The translations under genes and the position numbers were made by a program. This document shows positions 14,546-23,526 of a stretch of DNA of 64,000 bases, in pieces (position 1 is the stretch's first letter; each line of letters opens with the position of its first letter). This stretch comes from Anabaena azotica FACHB-119 (GTDB taxonomy: Bacteria; Cyanobacteriota; Cyanobacteriia; Cyanobacteriales; Nostocaceae), in assembly GCF_014697625.1 (NCBI RefSeq), contig NZ_JACJSG010000029.1:1-64000 (forward strand). Direction: 5' to 3'. Under the pieces are notes generated by a model. The model was not told the DNA's origin. It made no database searches and saw only the letters and a program-made list of their open reading frames with translations.

Positions 14546-15615
14546 TCCAACTGCGTAGTTAACTGGGTGGTTTCTTTAACGATGAGGAAAATACCCAAGC
14601 CCAACAGTAGCACCAGACCAGTTTGCATGACACTTTCTTGAATGCGGTTAGGTAAGGGCTTACCGCGTAAACCTTCAATCAGTAAAAATGCTAGTTGTCC
14701 CCCGTCCAAAGCTGGGAGAGGCAGAATATTAATGACTGCCAAGTTGATACTAATCAAAGCTGCAAAAAAGAACAAGCTGCCTGTATCATTTTGGGCAATA
14801 TTAGCGCCAATTTCGACTATTTTGATGGGGCCTGCTACTTGAGAGGCTGTTTCGCCAAAATTAGTAATTAGTTGCCCAAAGCCTTTAAATGTCATGATGA
14901 CAATGCGCTGAAATTCACTAGCACCTACGCTAAAAGCTTTAGTGATACTCACAGGACGGCGTTCTACTTTACCGTTAGGCGCAAGCCCAATGCCAATGCT
15001 ACCACCAGCTGGTTTGGCTTCAGGAGTAACATTAACTGATAGCCTTTCGTCTCCACGGGCAATTTGCAGTTGAATAGATTTACCTGGGCTATTTTTAATA
15101 ATGTCTCTTAATGCGTCTATTTCTTGCAGGGAAGTACCGAACTGCTTTTGATTTGCTGCAAGAATGACATCCCCAGGTTTGAGTCCAGCATCGGTAGCAA
15201 CAGCACTCACCTCTGGCGCTAATTGCTGAATTAACACCCCTGGCTGACTGGCTTGACCAATACCAACCAAGCCTACCTGGGCTACCAGTAGCATATAAGC
15301 AAAAATTAAATTAGCGATGACACCTGCACTGATGACGATCGCCCGGTCTAAAATAGGACGGTTACGCAGCAAATTCGGGTCATTGGGGGGAATATCGGTA
15401 TCGGGGTCATCATCGGGAAAACCAACGAAACCACCCAAAGGAAAAGCCCTGACAGCATATTCAGTTTGTGCGCCTTGGTACTTCCACAGAACAGGCCCAA
15501 AACCAAGAGAAAAGCGGTTGACATGAATACCTTGAGAACGGGCGGCGACAAAGTGTCCCAACTCGTGTACCAAGATTAATACCGCCAAGACTGCGATCGC
15601 TGCTAAAACTGACAT
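14521..15615 (-). CDS. rseP: RseP-type site-2 protease (M50), with PDZ domain
   Basis: A 364-residue intramembrane zinc protease. The first helix carries HELGH at residues 17-21, the periplasmic or lumenal part holds a PDZ domain at about 120-205 (PGDVILAANQKQF, IQLQIARGDERLSV), and a late helix has NILPLPALDGGQL, the third metal-ligand motif. Four transmembrane segments fit the family. It releases membrane-bound regulators such as anti-sigma factors. It lies upstream of nth (25-base overlap) on the same strand. Confidence 0.94.
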   Translation of the reverse strand: MSVLAAIAVLAVLILVHELGHFVAARSQGIHVNRFSLGFGPVLWKYQGAQTEYAVRAFPLGGFVGFPDDDPDTDIPPNDPNLLRNRPILDRAIVISAGVIANLIFAYMLLVAQVGLVGIGQASQPGVLIQQLAPEVSAVATDAGLKPGDVILAANQKQFGTSLQEIDALRDIIKNSPGKSIQLQIARGDERLSVNVTPEAKPAGGSIGIGLAPNGKVERRPVSITKAFSVGASEFQRIVIMTFKGFGQLITNFGETASQVAGPIKIVEIGANIAQNDTGSLFFFAALISINLAVINILPLPALDGGQLAFLLIEGLRGKPLPNRIQESVMQTGLVLLLGLGIFLIVKETTQLTTQLEWVQKLFQ

Positions 15616-15709
15616 AAAGCAAATTAATCAAAAATATGCGGATATATCTTTTTATTGTAATAGCTTGACAACGGGTCTAGAGATTGCAGGCATCCTAGTT
15701 TAGTCTGGG

Positions 15710-16093
15710 CTAACGTACCACTCGAATCTCAATTCCCACATTCAGGTTACTCCATAAGCGATCAGTGGTTATGACAGGCTTGTTGAGAACAATACCTAAA
15801 GCCAAACAAGCGCGGTCTCCAAATGACAGCCCTATTGGTTTACTAGCTGGACGCAGCATTCCCGCTATCAATGCTTGTTCTTCATCAAACGGAACTACCT
15901 TTAAATGGAAATTAGAGAGAATTTGCTGAATATCTTCTTCAGGGATGCCACCTTCTGCCAGCTTGGCTATTATCTCAGATAAGTTGACTGTACTAATTGT
16001 TGCGTTGCCAATAAACTGCAAAACTTCTTCGCTACCACTTTCTTGATTAAGCAAGGCTAAAATAGCAGAGGCATCAACAACAATTTCACTCAC
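15710..16093 (-). CDS. VapC-like PIN-domain toxin
   Basis: A 127-residue PIN RNase: the first Asp in VVDASAILALLNQESG, Glu in STVNLSEIIAKL, and Asp in GLSFGDRACLALG followed by KPVITTDRLWSNL give the acidic active site. The gene overlaps the 3-prime end of the preceding small gene by 8 bases, typical of vapBC pairs. VapC toxins cut tRNA or rRNA; the target here is unknown. Confidence 0.87.
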   Translation of the reverse strand: MSEIVVDASAILALLNQESGSEEVLQFIGNATISTVNLSEIIAKLAEGGIPEEDIQQILSNFHLKVVPFDEEQALIAGMLRPASKPIGLSFGDRACLALGIVLNKPVITTDRLWSNLNVGIEIRVVR

Positions 16094-16328
16094 TCAAACT
16101 CTCCACTCTTCGTTCTTCAATCAACTCTTGAGAAATTTTTCTACTAGCAGGAATATATTTTCTAAAAATAGCCTGGGCTTCTTTGACAGAAGCTTCTATG
16201 TTACTACGGATTGGTTTATCTTCTAGTACAAGCACAGCATTATATTCACCCTCTGGTAAGTCTACAGGTGAATTGATTAATAATTGGCGATCGCTAGTAA
16301 TAGTGACAATTATTTCTAATGACTTCAT
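16086..16328 (-). CDS. Probable antitoxin paired with the PIN toxin
   Basis: An 80-residue protein with a strand-rich N-terminus (LEIIVTITSDRQLLINSPVD, LPEGEYNAVLVLEDKP) and a charged helical C-terminus (KISQELIEERRVESLSE). It does not show a clear AbrB or ribbon-helix-helix signature, so the antitoxin role comes from its 8-base overlap with the PIN gene and its size. The C-terminal helix would be the toxin-binding part. Confidence 0.7.
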   Translation of the reverse strand: MKSLEIIVTITSDRQLLINSPVDLPEGEYNAVLVLEDKPIRSNIEASVKEAQAIFRKYIPASRKISQELIEERRVESLSE

Positions 16329-16366
16329 AGTTACTTCTGATGAATCAGTCGTTCTAATAATTATTT

Positions 16367-16564
16367 TTATTCATTTATTATAGGACTAACTATATCACCT
16401 AATGTTTTCCCTTTACCTGCAATAGATGCAGGAGCAGTGCGACGTTTCTTTGATGGTATTTCTTCTATGAAGGTAACAATCACACGGGCAGTATTAACTT
16501 GAGGCTGTTCTGATATCCACTTTATTTTACCATTCTCATAAATCGCTTCGTAACTTTTAAGCAT
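16367..16564 (-). CDS. Small unpaired antitoxin-like protein
   Basis: A 65-residue protein starting MLKSYEAIYENGKIKWISEQ, the strand pattern of small AF2212/DUF104- or DUF2281-like antitoxins, with VRVIVTFIEE-type strands and a basic middle (SKKRRTAP). It sits 38 bases before the antitoxin of the PIN pair and 54 bases after the YoeB-like gene, with no toxin of its own in contact. Either it is an orphan antitoxin or part of a larger regulatory unit with its neighbours. Confidence 0.55.
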   Translation of the reverse strand: MLKSYEAIYENGKIKWISEQPQVNTARVIVTFIEEIPSKKRRTAPASIAGKGKTLGDIVSPIINE

Positions 16565-16618
16565 AGGAATCTTGCCGTCATTAACTTTGTTACCTTCTTA
16601 TTATAGTTTGGGCGATCG

Positions 16619-16879
16619 CTACTCGTAATGCGTCCACATCCGTAAAACTTTCACTGTCTTTTCAGACTCAATAACTTCATACACTAAACGATGCTGAATA
16701 TTGATTCGTCGGGAATATGCACCTTCTAAATCTCCCACTAACTTTTCATAAGGTGGTGGATTTTCAAAAGGATTTATTTGAATAATATCGAGTAAAGTTT
16801 GCGCTTTATCTCGTAAATTGCTAGCAGCTAGTTTCTTAGCATCTTTCTGTGCTTGTTTAGTGTAAACTAAATTCCACAT
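16619..16879 (-). CDS. Txe/YoeB-family toxin
   Basis: An 86-residue RelE-superfamily ribosome-dependent mRNA endonuclease: MWNLVYTKQAQKDAKKL at the start, FENPPPYEKLVGDLEGAYSR in the middle, RINIQHRLVYEV, and the C-terminal VLRMWTHYE with the His and Tyr characteristic of YoeB. ATG at 16879 overlaps the antitoxin stop (TGATG), a normal coupling; ATG at 16885 would add two residues. Confidence 0.9.
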   Translation of the reverse strand: MWNLVYTKQAQKDAKKLAASNLRDKAQTLLDIIQINPFENPPPYEKLVGDLEGAYSRRINIQHRLVYEVIESEKTVKVLRMWTHYE

Positions 16880-17118
16880 CACCATTCTAAGTTGCGATCG
16901 CACTCCTCAATGGGCGTTGCTAAACCTTCCCTAATTGATTCTCGCATCCCTGGAATTGACAGAAGATAGAGAGTTTCCTGTACAGATGCCCAATCTGCTT
17001 CCGATAACAAAACAGCATTGCCACTCTTGCCTGCAATAATAATAGGTTGATGAGACTGATTCACTGAATCAACTAATTCTTGTAACTGCTGTTGTGCTTC
17101 ATTAATGGGAATCATCAT
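16879..17118 (-). CDS. YefM/Phd-family antitoxin
   Basis: A 79-residue antitoxin starting MMIPINEAQQQLQELVDSV, the Phd/YefM DNA-binding fold, with IIAGKSGNAVLLSEADW and a C-terminal SIREGLATPIEECDRNLEW that would wrap the toxin. Start at 17118 fits an AAAGGA box nine bases upstream; a longer frame would run into the downstream-of-serS gap. It precedes the YoeB-like toxin with a one-base overlap. Confidence 0.88.
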   Translation of the reverse strand: MMIPINEAQQQLQELVDSVNQSHQPIIIAGKSGNAVLLSEADWASVQETLYLLSIPGMRESIREGLATPIEECDRNLEW

Positions 17119-17192
17119 TCTACATCCTTTTATTAGTAGGGTGGGCATTGCCCACCAAAACTATAATGACAATATGAACCACACAATTTAAT

Positions 17193-17333
17193 CAGCAATT
17201 GGAACCCAAAGTAACAACTTAATCAACCAGTATCTAGATTGTTTTGTTGGCGTTGAGATTAATTCCTGTAAGGCTGTGTGTAAGTTTTGTGACCAAATTA
17301 CAGGACAACAAGTTACTTTGGAACCAATTGCTA
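17193..17333. repeat. Imperfect inverted repeat ending at the serS stop codon
   Basis: AGCAATTGGAACCCAAAGTA near 17194 faces TACTTTGGAACCAATTGCTA ending at 17333. The arms pair over about 22 of 25 bases with small bulges and a ~85-base interior. The right arm includes the serS stop codon. It may act as transcript end for serS or be a MITE-like insertion. Confidence 0.6.
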
Positions 17334-18635
17334 ATTTTTAAGTACGGTGGATGCCAAAGTATCCTGGTTGCCAAGATAAGGACGTAACACTTCAGGTATC
17401 TGAATTGTCCCATTAGGCTGCTGATAATTTTCTAAAATAGCAGCCATTGTCCGCCCCACAGCCAAGCCGGAACCGTTGAGGGTATGCACAAACTGAGTCC
17501 CCTTCTTCCCAGCTTCTTTAAACCGAATATCAGCCCTTCGCGCTTGGAAGTCTACAAAATTGGAACAGCTAGAAATCTCCCTGTATTTACCAGAAGAAGG
17601 TAGCCACACCTCTAAATCATAGGTTTTCGTCGATGAAAAACCCAAATCACCACTACATAAATTGATGACTCGATAAGGCAACTTTAAAGCCTGTAAAATT
17701 GCTTCCGCATTCGCCACCAATTTTTCCAACTCATCAAAGGAACTGCTGGGATCGACAAATTTCACCAACTCGACTTTATTGAATTGATGCAGGCGAATTA
17801 ACCCCCGCATATCCCGCCCATAACTACCAGCTTCCCGGCGGAAACAGGGAGTGTAAGCACAGTGGTAAATAGGTAAATCTTCCGCAGCGAGAATTTCACC
17901 CCGGTACAAGTTCGTCACAGGTACTTCTGCTGTGGGAATTAGCCACAAATCATCATCAGCACATCTAAAGCTTTCTTCCGCAAACTTGGGTAATTGACCA
18001 GTCGCCGTCAAAGATGCACTATTAACCAACAGTGGCGGACTAACTTCCACATACCCAGCTTGAGTTTGCATAGTCAGCATAAACTGAATCAATGCCCGCT
18101 CTAAAGCCGCACCCGCCCCTATCAAATTAATAAAGCGACTTTGAGCAACTTTCACAGCTCGTTCCACATTGAAAATACCCAACTTTTCGCCGATTTCCCA
18201 GTGGGGGAGAATATTCGGGTTCTGGGGTATGTACTCATCACCCCAACGTCTCACCTCAACATTCTCTTCTTCACTTTTACCTACAGGTGTAGAATCACTA
18301 GGTAAATTGGGAATTGCGAGTATAAGTTGCTCAATTTCCGCCTTAAGTTCTTTCTCCCTGGGTTCTAGTTCACTTAACTGGGCTTTAACAGCATTACCTT
18401 CATCCCGCAAAGATTGAATTTCCGGGTCTTGAGGACTTATCCCAGATTTAATCTTCTGTCCGACGATTTTACCAATTTCATTACTCCGGGCTTGGAGTTG
18501 GCTGCGGTTCGCTTCCAATTCCCGTTGTTGCTTGTCCAACTGCAATATCGGCTGAATCTCATACTTACCATTGCGACTATTCAACCGTTCTTGAACTAAT
18601 TGCGGATTTTCCCGTATTTGCTTAATATCCAGCAC
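17331..18635 (-). CDS. serS: Seryl-tRNA synthetase
   Basis: Class II aminoacyl-tRNA synthetase charging tRNA-Ser (and tRNA-Sec where present). The 434-residue protein has the N-terminal coiled-coil tRNA-binding arm (about residues 25-100, rich in QLQARSNEIG, LSELEPREKEL), motif 2 with CFRREAGSYGRDMRGLIRLH, and motif 3 NGSGLAVGRTMAAILENYQ. Start is GTG at 18635. The stop lies inside an inverted repeat. It is a single-gene unit. Confidence 0.97.
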   Translation of the reverse strand: MLDIKQIRENPQLVQERLNSRNGKYEIQPILQLDKQQRELEANRSQLQARSNEIGKIVGQKIKSGISPQDPEIQSLRDEGNAVKAQLSELEPREKELKAEIEQLILAIPNLPSDSTPVGKSEEENVEVRRWGDEYIPQNPNILPHWEIGEKLGIFNVERAVKVAQSRFINLIGAGAALERALIQFMLTMQTQAGYVEVSPPLLVNSASLTATGQLPKFAEESFRCADDDLWLIPTAEVPVTNLYRGEILAAEDLPIYHCAYTPCFRREAGSYGRDMRGLIRLHQFNKVELVKFVDPSSSFDELEKLVANAEAILQALKLPYRVINLCSGDLGFSSTKTYDLEVWLPSSGKYREISSCSNFVDFQARRADIRFKEAGKKGTQFVHTLNGSGLAVGRTMAAILENYQQPNGTIQIPEVLRPYLGNQDTLASTVLKN

Positions 18636-18757
18636 AAATTTTTCTCAGTTTTTCGCCTATGATTTTCTTTATCAATACAGTTAACATACAAGATTTCAGC
18701 ATATATTAATTTTGGCAAACTGGCAGGGGAAAGATTCTACTTACTCTAAACATTAAT

Positions 18758-19336
18758 TTAGGGACGGTTGAGGCGATTGAGTAGCCACAATGAGCCACTT
18801 AGCCCGGCAAAATTCGCTGTCAGCGCCTGGATATTAGCTAGCACGACAAACATATCTAAACCACTGATAAAGGGTTGATTAGCTTGTGCTGTGAAGAGAA
18901 ATTGAGCTTGGGTCAGCGCTCTTGTTGCTAAAGTCCCAACGATCGCCTGTGCGCCCAACAAAGTCAAGAGTATTCCTACCAAATTTACTATCACTCCGAA
19001 GCGCACAACCTGCACGGTTTCACTTTTCCGAGGACGGTTACTGGGATTGGAAGATACTAGTTGTCTTCCCAGCCTAGTGTAACGGAAGGCTAAATAAACC
19101 CCTACACCCAAAGCCGCCAGTCCCACCAAAGCTAAAAAAATACCAAAACCTGCTCCTGCATTATTGCCACCACTCCCTGTTCTCTGGCTAGAAGCAGCAT
19201 ATAACAGTAAAATTACACCAGAAACAACACCTAAGACTAACTGAATCCAAAAGCTAATCCAACCAATTAGGCGAAAAGTCTCGGCGATCGCGCGGAGATT
19301 TGTGGAGGAAGATGGCGCGTCAGGGTTTTGTGACAT
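18758..19336 (-). CDS. DUF3611 (TIC21-like) membrane protein
   Basis: A 192-residue protein with four hydrophobic segments (about residues 24-48, 62-84, 110-132, 160-185) and a soluble N-terminus MSQNPDAPSSSTNL. It matches DUF3611, the family of the plant chloroplast envelope protein TIC21/PIC1, which has been linked to protein import and iron transport. The bacterial function is not settled. ATG at 19336 is preferred over an in-frame upstream start at 19396 because the extra residues look non-conserved. Confidence 0.75.
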   Translation of the reverse strand: MSQNPDAPSSSTNLRAIAETFRLIGWISFWIQLVLGVVSGVILLLYAASSQRTGSGGNNAGAGFGIFLALVGLAALGVGVYLAFRYTRLGRQLVSSNPSNRPRKSETVQVVRFGVIVNLVGILLTLLGAQAIVGTLATRALTQAQFLFTAQANQPFISGLDMFVVLANIQALTANFAGLSGSLWLLNRLNRP

Positions 19337-19998
19337 ACTGCTCACCAACGAAGCAAAAGGGAAATGACAAACTCGCCCAGACTGTGGGCTAGGCACTGAT
19401 CTAAAATACTATCTCGATTTTGCCCTTTCATACCAAGCATTTCCTAGTTTTCCAGGGAGTGGGGAGTGGGGGAAGGGGGAAAGGGAGAAAGGGGAAAGGG
19501 GAAAGGGGAAAGGGGAAGGCGGAAAGGGGAAAGGGTAAATAACAACTGTCACCTGTCACCTGTCACCTGTCACCTGTCACCTGTCACCTATCACCTGTCA
19601 CCTGTCACCTGTCACCTATCAACTGACTAATGACTATTTATTAAAGTTACAGACAAAACAGCATTTTCCCTGTAAAATTTCTTCGATAGCATCTTACGTT
19701 TCAGCAGTTCTCAACTAGCTCGGCATTATTTAACACTAAGATGGTGATAAAATCACTGTCTTGATGGCTCCTCACCACACTAACTTAGAGCTAGGTAGGG
19801 ACGCACTTATCTGTGCGTTTCTCAAACTTTCGTATCTGTCCTGCGTTTTTTATGGCGTGGGTCATGATTTATTATTTACGCCGAAAAAAATCTTGTCCAA
19901 TTAGTGCTATATACTTACCTCTTTGGTAGTAGTGTTATACACTAACTAACAGCCTGTAGATTCCGCAGTAAAGCCATACTTTTAGCCATCACCAACCT
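19337..19998. repeat. Gap with two heptamer arrays
   Basis: A purine-rich GGGAAAG array (19453-19535) is followed by about eleven CACCTGT units (19543-19620), the longest array in the window. The remainder up to the PadR gene is AT-rich and should carry its promoter. No gene. Confidence 0.8.
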
Positions 19999-20346
19999 AT
20001 GAAACTTGAGGATATATATAAGTTCTTTGAAAATCCTCCGCCAACTTACCTTTGCCAGGAAGTAGCAATTTGTTACATTCTGTATGTTTTACTTCAAGGT
20101 GAATCTTACGGAACTGAGTTAATTCAACAAATAGAAACTGAACACCCAACCTATAGGCTTTCAGATACTGTGCTTTATAGTGCGATCAAATTTCTGGAAG
20201 ACAATAAGGCTATTACGGGGTATTGGAAGAAGTTGGAAGGAAGAGGTCGCCCTAGACGAATGTATCAAGTTTCTCCAGAATGGCAGCAGCAAGCCCAAGA
20301 ATTAGCTCGGCTTTGGCAAAATTACATTCATGGAAGGACAAATTAA
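19999..20346 (+). CDS. PadR-family transcriptional regulator
   Basis: A 115-residue winged-helix protein. VAICYILYVLLQGESYGTEL is the PadR N-terminal helix pair, LSDTVLYSAIKFLEDNKAI the recognition helix region, and LEGRGRPRRMYQVSPEW the wing. The C-terminal helix is short, as in the small PadR subgroup; the cyanobacterial clock-related Pex protein is of this fold, though I cannot say this is Pex. The next gene, 52 bases downstream, encodes a CCB1-like protein and may be co-transcribed. Confidence 0.82.
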   Translation: MKLEDIYKFFENPPPTYLCQEVAICYILYVLLQGESYGTELIQQIETEHPTYRLSDTVLYSAIKFLEDNKAITGYWKKLEGRGRPRRMYQVSPEWQQQAQELARLWQNYIHGRTN

Positions 20347-20398
20347 CTAATAATTAATAATGAATAAGTCTCCTCCTATTGAACATTAGTAATTATTT

Positions 20399-20929
20399 AT
20401 GGATACTGCTATTCTGCCATCAACGTTTGTACTCACCTTGTTGCTAGCGGTTGGGTTGTTCTTCTTTATTCGAGCATCGACTAAAGACCGTACAGAAACA
20501 GCAAAATTAATATCTGACCAAGAGGAAGCTGTTTTTATGCCACAATTGCAAGAGTATTTTCGTTCTCGGTCTTACCGAGTGGCAGAAGTAGACCATGACA
20601 AAAACCAAGTGACTTTTGAAGGGTTTGTTAAACCTAGCATCTTTTTAGCAGCATTCCTGACGCTGCTAGCATCTGTCGGTTTAATTTGTTTGTCTTTGGT
20701 TTTTGCGCTGCTGTTGCCTGGATTCGGTAATATTTTCTTTGGATTAGTATTATTTGCGCCTTTCAGTGGGCTTTTTTATTGGCGAAAAGCTGGCAGGATA
20801 GAAAAGGTATTGCTTAAGCTAGAACCCCAAACTACTCAGCAGCAATCTTTTAGTAAAATCACTGTGGTTGCTCACCGTGACGAACTAATTGAATTACAAA
20901 AAGTATTGCCTTTAAAGCCTGCTGAATAG
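20399..20929 (+). CDS. CCB1-like cofactor assembly factor for cytochrome b6 (DUF3529)
   Basis: A 176-residue membrane protein with one N-terminal helix (FVLTLLLAVGLFFFIRAS) and a pair around residues 82-125 (FLAAFLTLLASVGLICLSLV, IFFGLVLFAPFSGLFYW). The soluble parts (QLQEYFRSRSYRVAEVDHD, QVTFEGFVKPS) match DUF3529, the family of CCB1. CCB1 is needed to attach haem c-i to cytochrome b6 in the b6f complex in plastids and green algae. Location would be the thylakoid membrane. Confidence 0.78.
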   Translation: MDTAILPSTFVLTLLLAVGLFFFIRASTKDRTETAKLISDQEEAVFMPQLQEYFRSRSYRVAEVDHDKNQVTFEGFVKPSIFLAAFLTLLASVGLICLSLVFALLLPGFGNIFFGLVLFAPFSGLFYWRKAGRIEKVLLKLEPQTTQQQSFSKITVVAHRDELIELQKVLPLKPAE

Positions 20930-21482
20930 GTGTGTAGATGCCTGATGTCTGTCAATTTATTTACCTTACCAAAGTTTGACAGCAACAATGGGAAGAAGCA
21001 CTAGTACTAGGTGGCGTAATTAAATCTCAAACATATTAATTCTCTAAAAATCAGAAACCTACACAAAATTGGGACTTCTTGATTTTTAACTTTGAATTGA
21101 TATGACCCAATGTTTGCCCTTTGCTTTTTACCTGCGCCATTTGTACTAGTGTTCTTTTTCCCTACGCGATCAGGTCGTAGGGAAAAGAGTAATCTGCTGA
21201 CAGAGGTTTCTGAACAATCCACAGGAGGAAAGTAAAGTTCAACTCTCGCTTCTGGGCTTTGTTTTTTCTATGCTGATTTCCTTCTGCATCATGAAACCAG
21301 TAATCAACCCAGACAAACCAAATTGGTCTGTTGAGAGTTAACTTTCCAATTGCTTGGACTAGCTGTACTGGCAAATCAGTTACAAACTTAAAAAAATTGG
21401 AACTTTTGCATAAATTGAACATTTTTGCCAGTTAAATGATTGTCAGAAGCTGCACCTAATCCGTAAGATCATCATCTATCGT
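20930..21482. other. Gap without a convincing gene
   Basis: Open frames on the minus strand (21007-21222 and 21162-21422) overlap each other and have no recognisable domain or ribosome binding site. The stretch may be decayed coding sequence. No repeats stand out. Confidence 0.5.
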
Positions 21483-21800
21483 TCAGCGACTGCCTACTGC
21501 CACTGGTTCTGCACCTGCGGGGGACTCTAACACCCGGAGGCTAGGAAATAAGAAATGATTTTCTTCAACGTATTGAGCGCCAAATAGCCCTTTCTCTGCC
21601 CAAAAGTAACGATCTGTAGTGTGTTCGTTTCGCTTTACGAGTAGCAACGCCGGTGGCAAGATACCTTCAGCTTGAATAAATTTTCTGGCTGCTGTCACGG
21701 GTTTCTCTTCGCCGCTTTCGATGCTATATTGAGGCACATGTTCCAAAATACGTCGTCCTTCCTGGCGACGACGACTTTTCCTCTTACGTCTCCTTGCCAA
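21483..21800 (-). CDS. DUF3155 protein with a TTG start
   Basis: A 105-residue protein of the cyanobacterial DUF3155 family: very basic start MARRRKRKSRRRQEGRRIL, then EHVPQYSIESGEEKPVTAAR, LLVKRNEHTTDRYFWAEKG and FGAQYVEENHFLFPSLR. Function unknown; the basic tail suggests nucleic acid binding. The start is taken as TTG at 21800 because GAGGAGG lies 8 bases upstream and relatives begin at this point, whereas the ATG at 21860 adds 20 residues of unlike composition with the ribosome binding site inside the frame. Confidence 0.78.
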   Translation of the reverse strand: MARRRKRKSRRRQEGRRILEHVPQYSIESGEEKPVTAARKFIQAEGILPPALLLVKRNEHTTDRYFWAEKGLFGAQYVEENHFLFPSLRVLESPAGAEPVAVGSR

Positions 21801-22079
21801 CCTATTTTCCTCCTCTTTCAAGCTATAGATTGTAGTGATAGCTACAAAATCCGTCGTCATTATATAAGTTCTAGTTCAAAAGATCAATAGTTTTTTAACT
21901 TTAGATACAAGAAAGATATTACTATTGACGGTAGATAAACAAAAAGCCAATTAGTACATCATTGCCCGAAAAAAACCATGAATGAAAAGTTTTAGTTAAG
22001 CTTTATTAAATAGACTGAGGACAATAAGAGTTGTCTCTTATCTTCCTCAAATCCTGTGATCCTGAGCAAGAGCTAAAAA

Positions 22080-23408
22080 ATGTTAATGTCTGCCAGTTCA
22101 GATTTTGTGGCTCTATGTCGAGAGCAAATAGCATTACTTACCCAAGGGCTAGGTGCTTCTTTAAGTGTAGTTTATCTAACGCAAGAATTGGTAGACTCGC
22201 CCACAGGAGAGGCGAAACTGATTCCTGTGGTGGTTTATCCAGAGACAGCAGTGATACTACCAGGGGAAGAGATTGCGGAAGTAACTGCACGTAAACAGTT
22301 ACAAGTAGGTGATGTGCTGTTGCTACCTCAACAAGAGGACAATTTATTGACAGTAGCGCCAGTCAAGGAAACACCAGAAGCGAAAAGTTCGCCTTTTGGT
22401 GAAGAATACTTACTTGATGAGCGCCAAATAGTCTTACCTCTAGCGCATGAGGGGGTGATGATGGGATTATTGGTAACAAGCCGGGACGATCGCCCCTGGA
22501 GTGAACAAGAGCAAAGTCAAGTGCAGAAGGTAGGACAAACATTAGCGATCGCTTGTATTTTGGATCAACGTCGAGCATGGTTGCAACATCAACTACATCA
22601 ACAGCAAATTCTCCAAGAACAACAGCAAGATTTACTAGATAACCTCTTACATCAGTTTCGCAACCCCTTAACAGCCTTAAGAACTTTTGGTAAGCTGTTA
22701 TTAAAAAGACTGCGCCCAGGCGATCCAAATCGGGATGTGGGGGAAAATATTGTCAGGGAAAGCGATCGCCTCAAAGAATTGCTGCAAAAATTTGAACAGG
22801 TGATTGATTGGACAGAAACTGATTTAGCCACACTTTCATTACCAGAAAATGATAGCGTTGTGGAAGCAACTGTTCATAAGGACAAACCAGCATTATTATT
22901 ACCGGGAACAGGAGAACAAGTAACCGATTGTTATGTGGCTGATTTGTTAACACCGTTGCTAGTTTCTGCCAAAGCGATCGCCCAAGAAAGACAAATTAAA
23001 TTAAAAGCGGATATTCCGCCAAATTTACCAATAGTAAAAGCCAATATCAAAGCCCTACAAGAAGTATTGTGCAATATTATTGATAATGCTTTAAAATACA
23101 CGCCTCAAGGCGGTAGGATTTATATTCAAGCCGGGCAAGAAAAACCTAAGTTTCAAGGAATTGCTATTAGTGATAATGGCCCTGGTATTCCTCCAGAAGA
23201 TTTAGCCCATTTAGGCGAAAGACATTACCGAGGGGTACAAGCGCAAACGGAAATTCCTGGTACAGGTTTAGGGTTAGCCATAGCTAAACAATTAATTGAG
23301 CAAATGCAAGGCGAAATAGAGATTTTCAGCCCAGGAATTAATGCTAAATTAACTTCACCTAAAGCACCAGGAACAACATTTATTATTTGGTTGCCAGTTA
23401 GTCATTAG
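22080..23408 (+). CDS. GAF-type sensor histidine kinase, Hik2/CSK-like
   Basis: A 442-residue soluble kinase. Residues about 5-170 form a GAF-like sensor domain (ALLTQGLGASLSVVYLTQ, IVLPLAHEGVMMGLLVTSRD). A Gln-rich helix (WLQHQLHQQQILQEQQQ) leads to the H box LLHQFRNPLTALRTFGKLL. The ATPase domain has the N box LCNIIDNALKYTPQGG, DNGPGIP and GTGLGLAIAKQLIEQM. The H box closely resembles that of cyanobacterial Hik2 and the plant chloroplast sensor kinase, which report redox or salt state, so I suggest that subgroup. No response regulator is adjacent. Confidence 0.82.
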   Translation: MLMSASSDFVALCREQIALLTQGLGASLSVVYLTQELVDSPTGEAKLIPVVVYPETAVILPGEEIAEVTARKQLQVGDVLLLPQQEDNLLTVAPVKETPEAKSSPFGEEYLLDERQIVLPLAHEGVMMGLLVTSRDDRPWSEQEQSQVQKVGQTLAIACILDQRRAWLQHQLHQQQILQEQQQDLLDNLLHQFRNPLTALRTFGKLLLKRLRPGDPNRDVGENIVRESDRLKELLQKFEQVIDWTETDLATLSLPENDSVVEATVHKDKPALLLPGTGEQVTDCYVADLLTPLLVSAKAIAQERQIKLKADIPPNLPIVKANIKALQEVLCNIIDNALKYTPQGGRIYIQAGQEKPKFQGIAISDNGPGIPPEDLAHLGERHYRGVQAQTEIPGTGLGLAIAKQLIEQMQGEIEIFSPGINAKLTSPKAPGTTFIIWLPVSH

Positions 23409-23526
23409 TCTAGATTCAACAGTCAACCGTTAATATTAGGCTTCTGGCAACAGTTCAAATTTATAGATAATTAACCGCCGATAAACGCCGATTAAAACTA
23501 CAATGAAAAGAGTTTTCTACCCTCTC

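Noticed and set aside
19543..19620. Regular CACCTGT array looked at as a CRISPR
   Set aside because: The 7-bp unit is directly tandem without spacers, so it is a heptamer STRR.
21007..21422. Two overlapping minus-strand frames as genes
   Set aside because: No family, no ribosome binding site and mutual overlap; composition does not look selected.
22031..22294. Plus-strand frame overlapping the histidine kinase start
   Set aside because: It is an out-of-frame shadow of the kinase gene.
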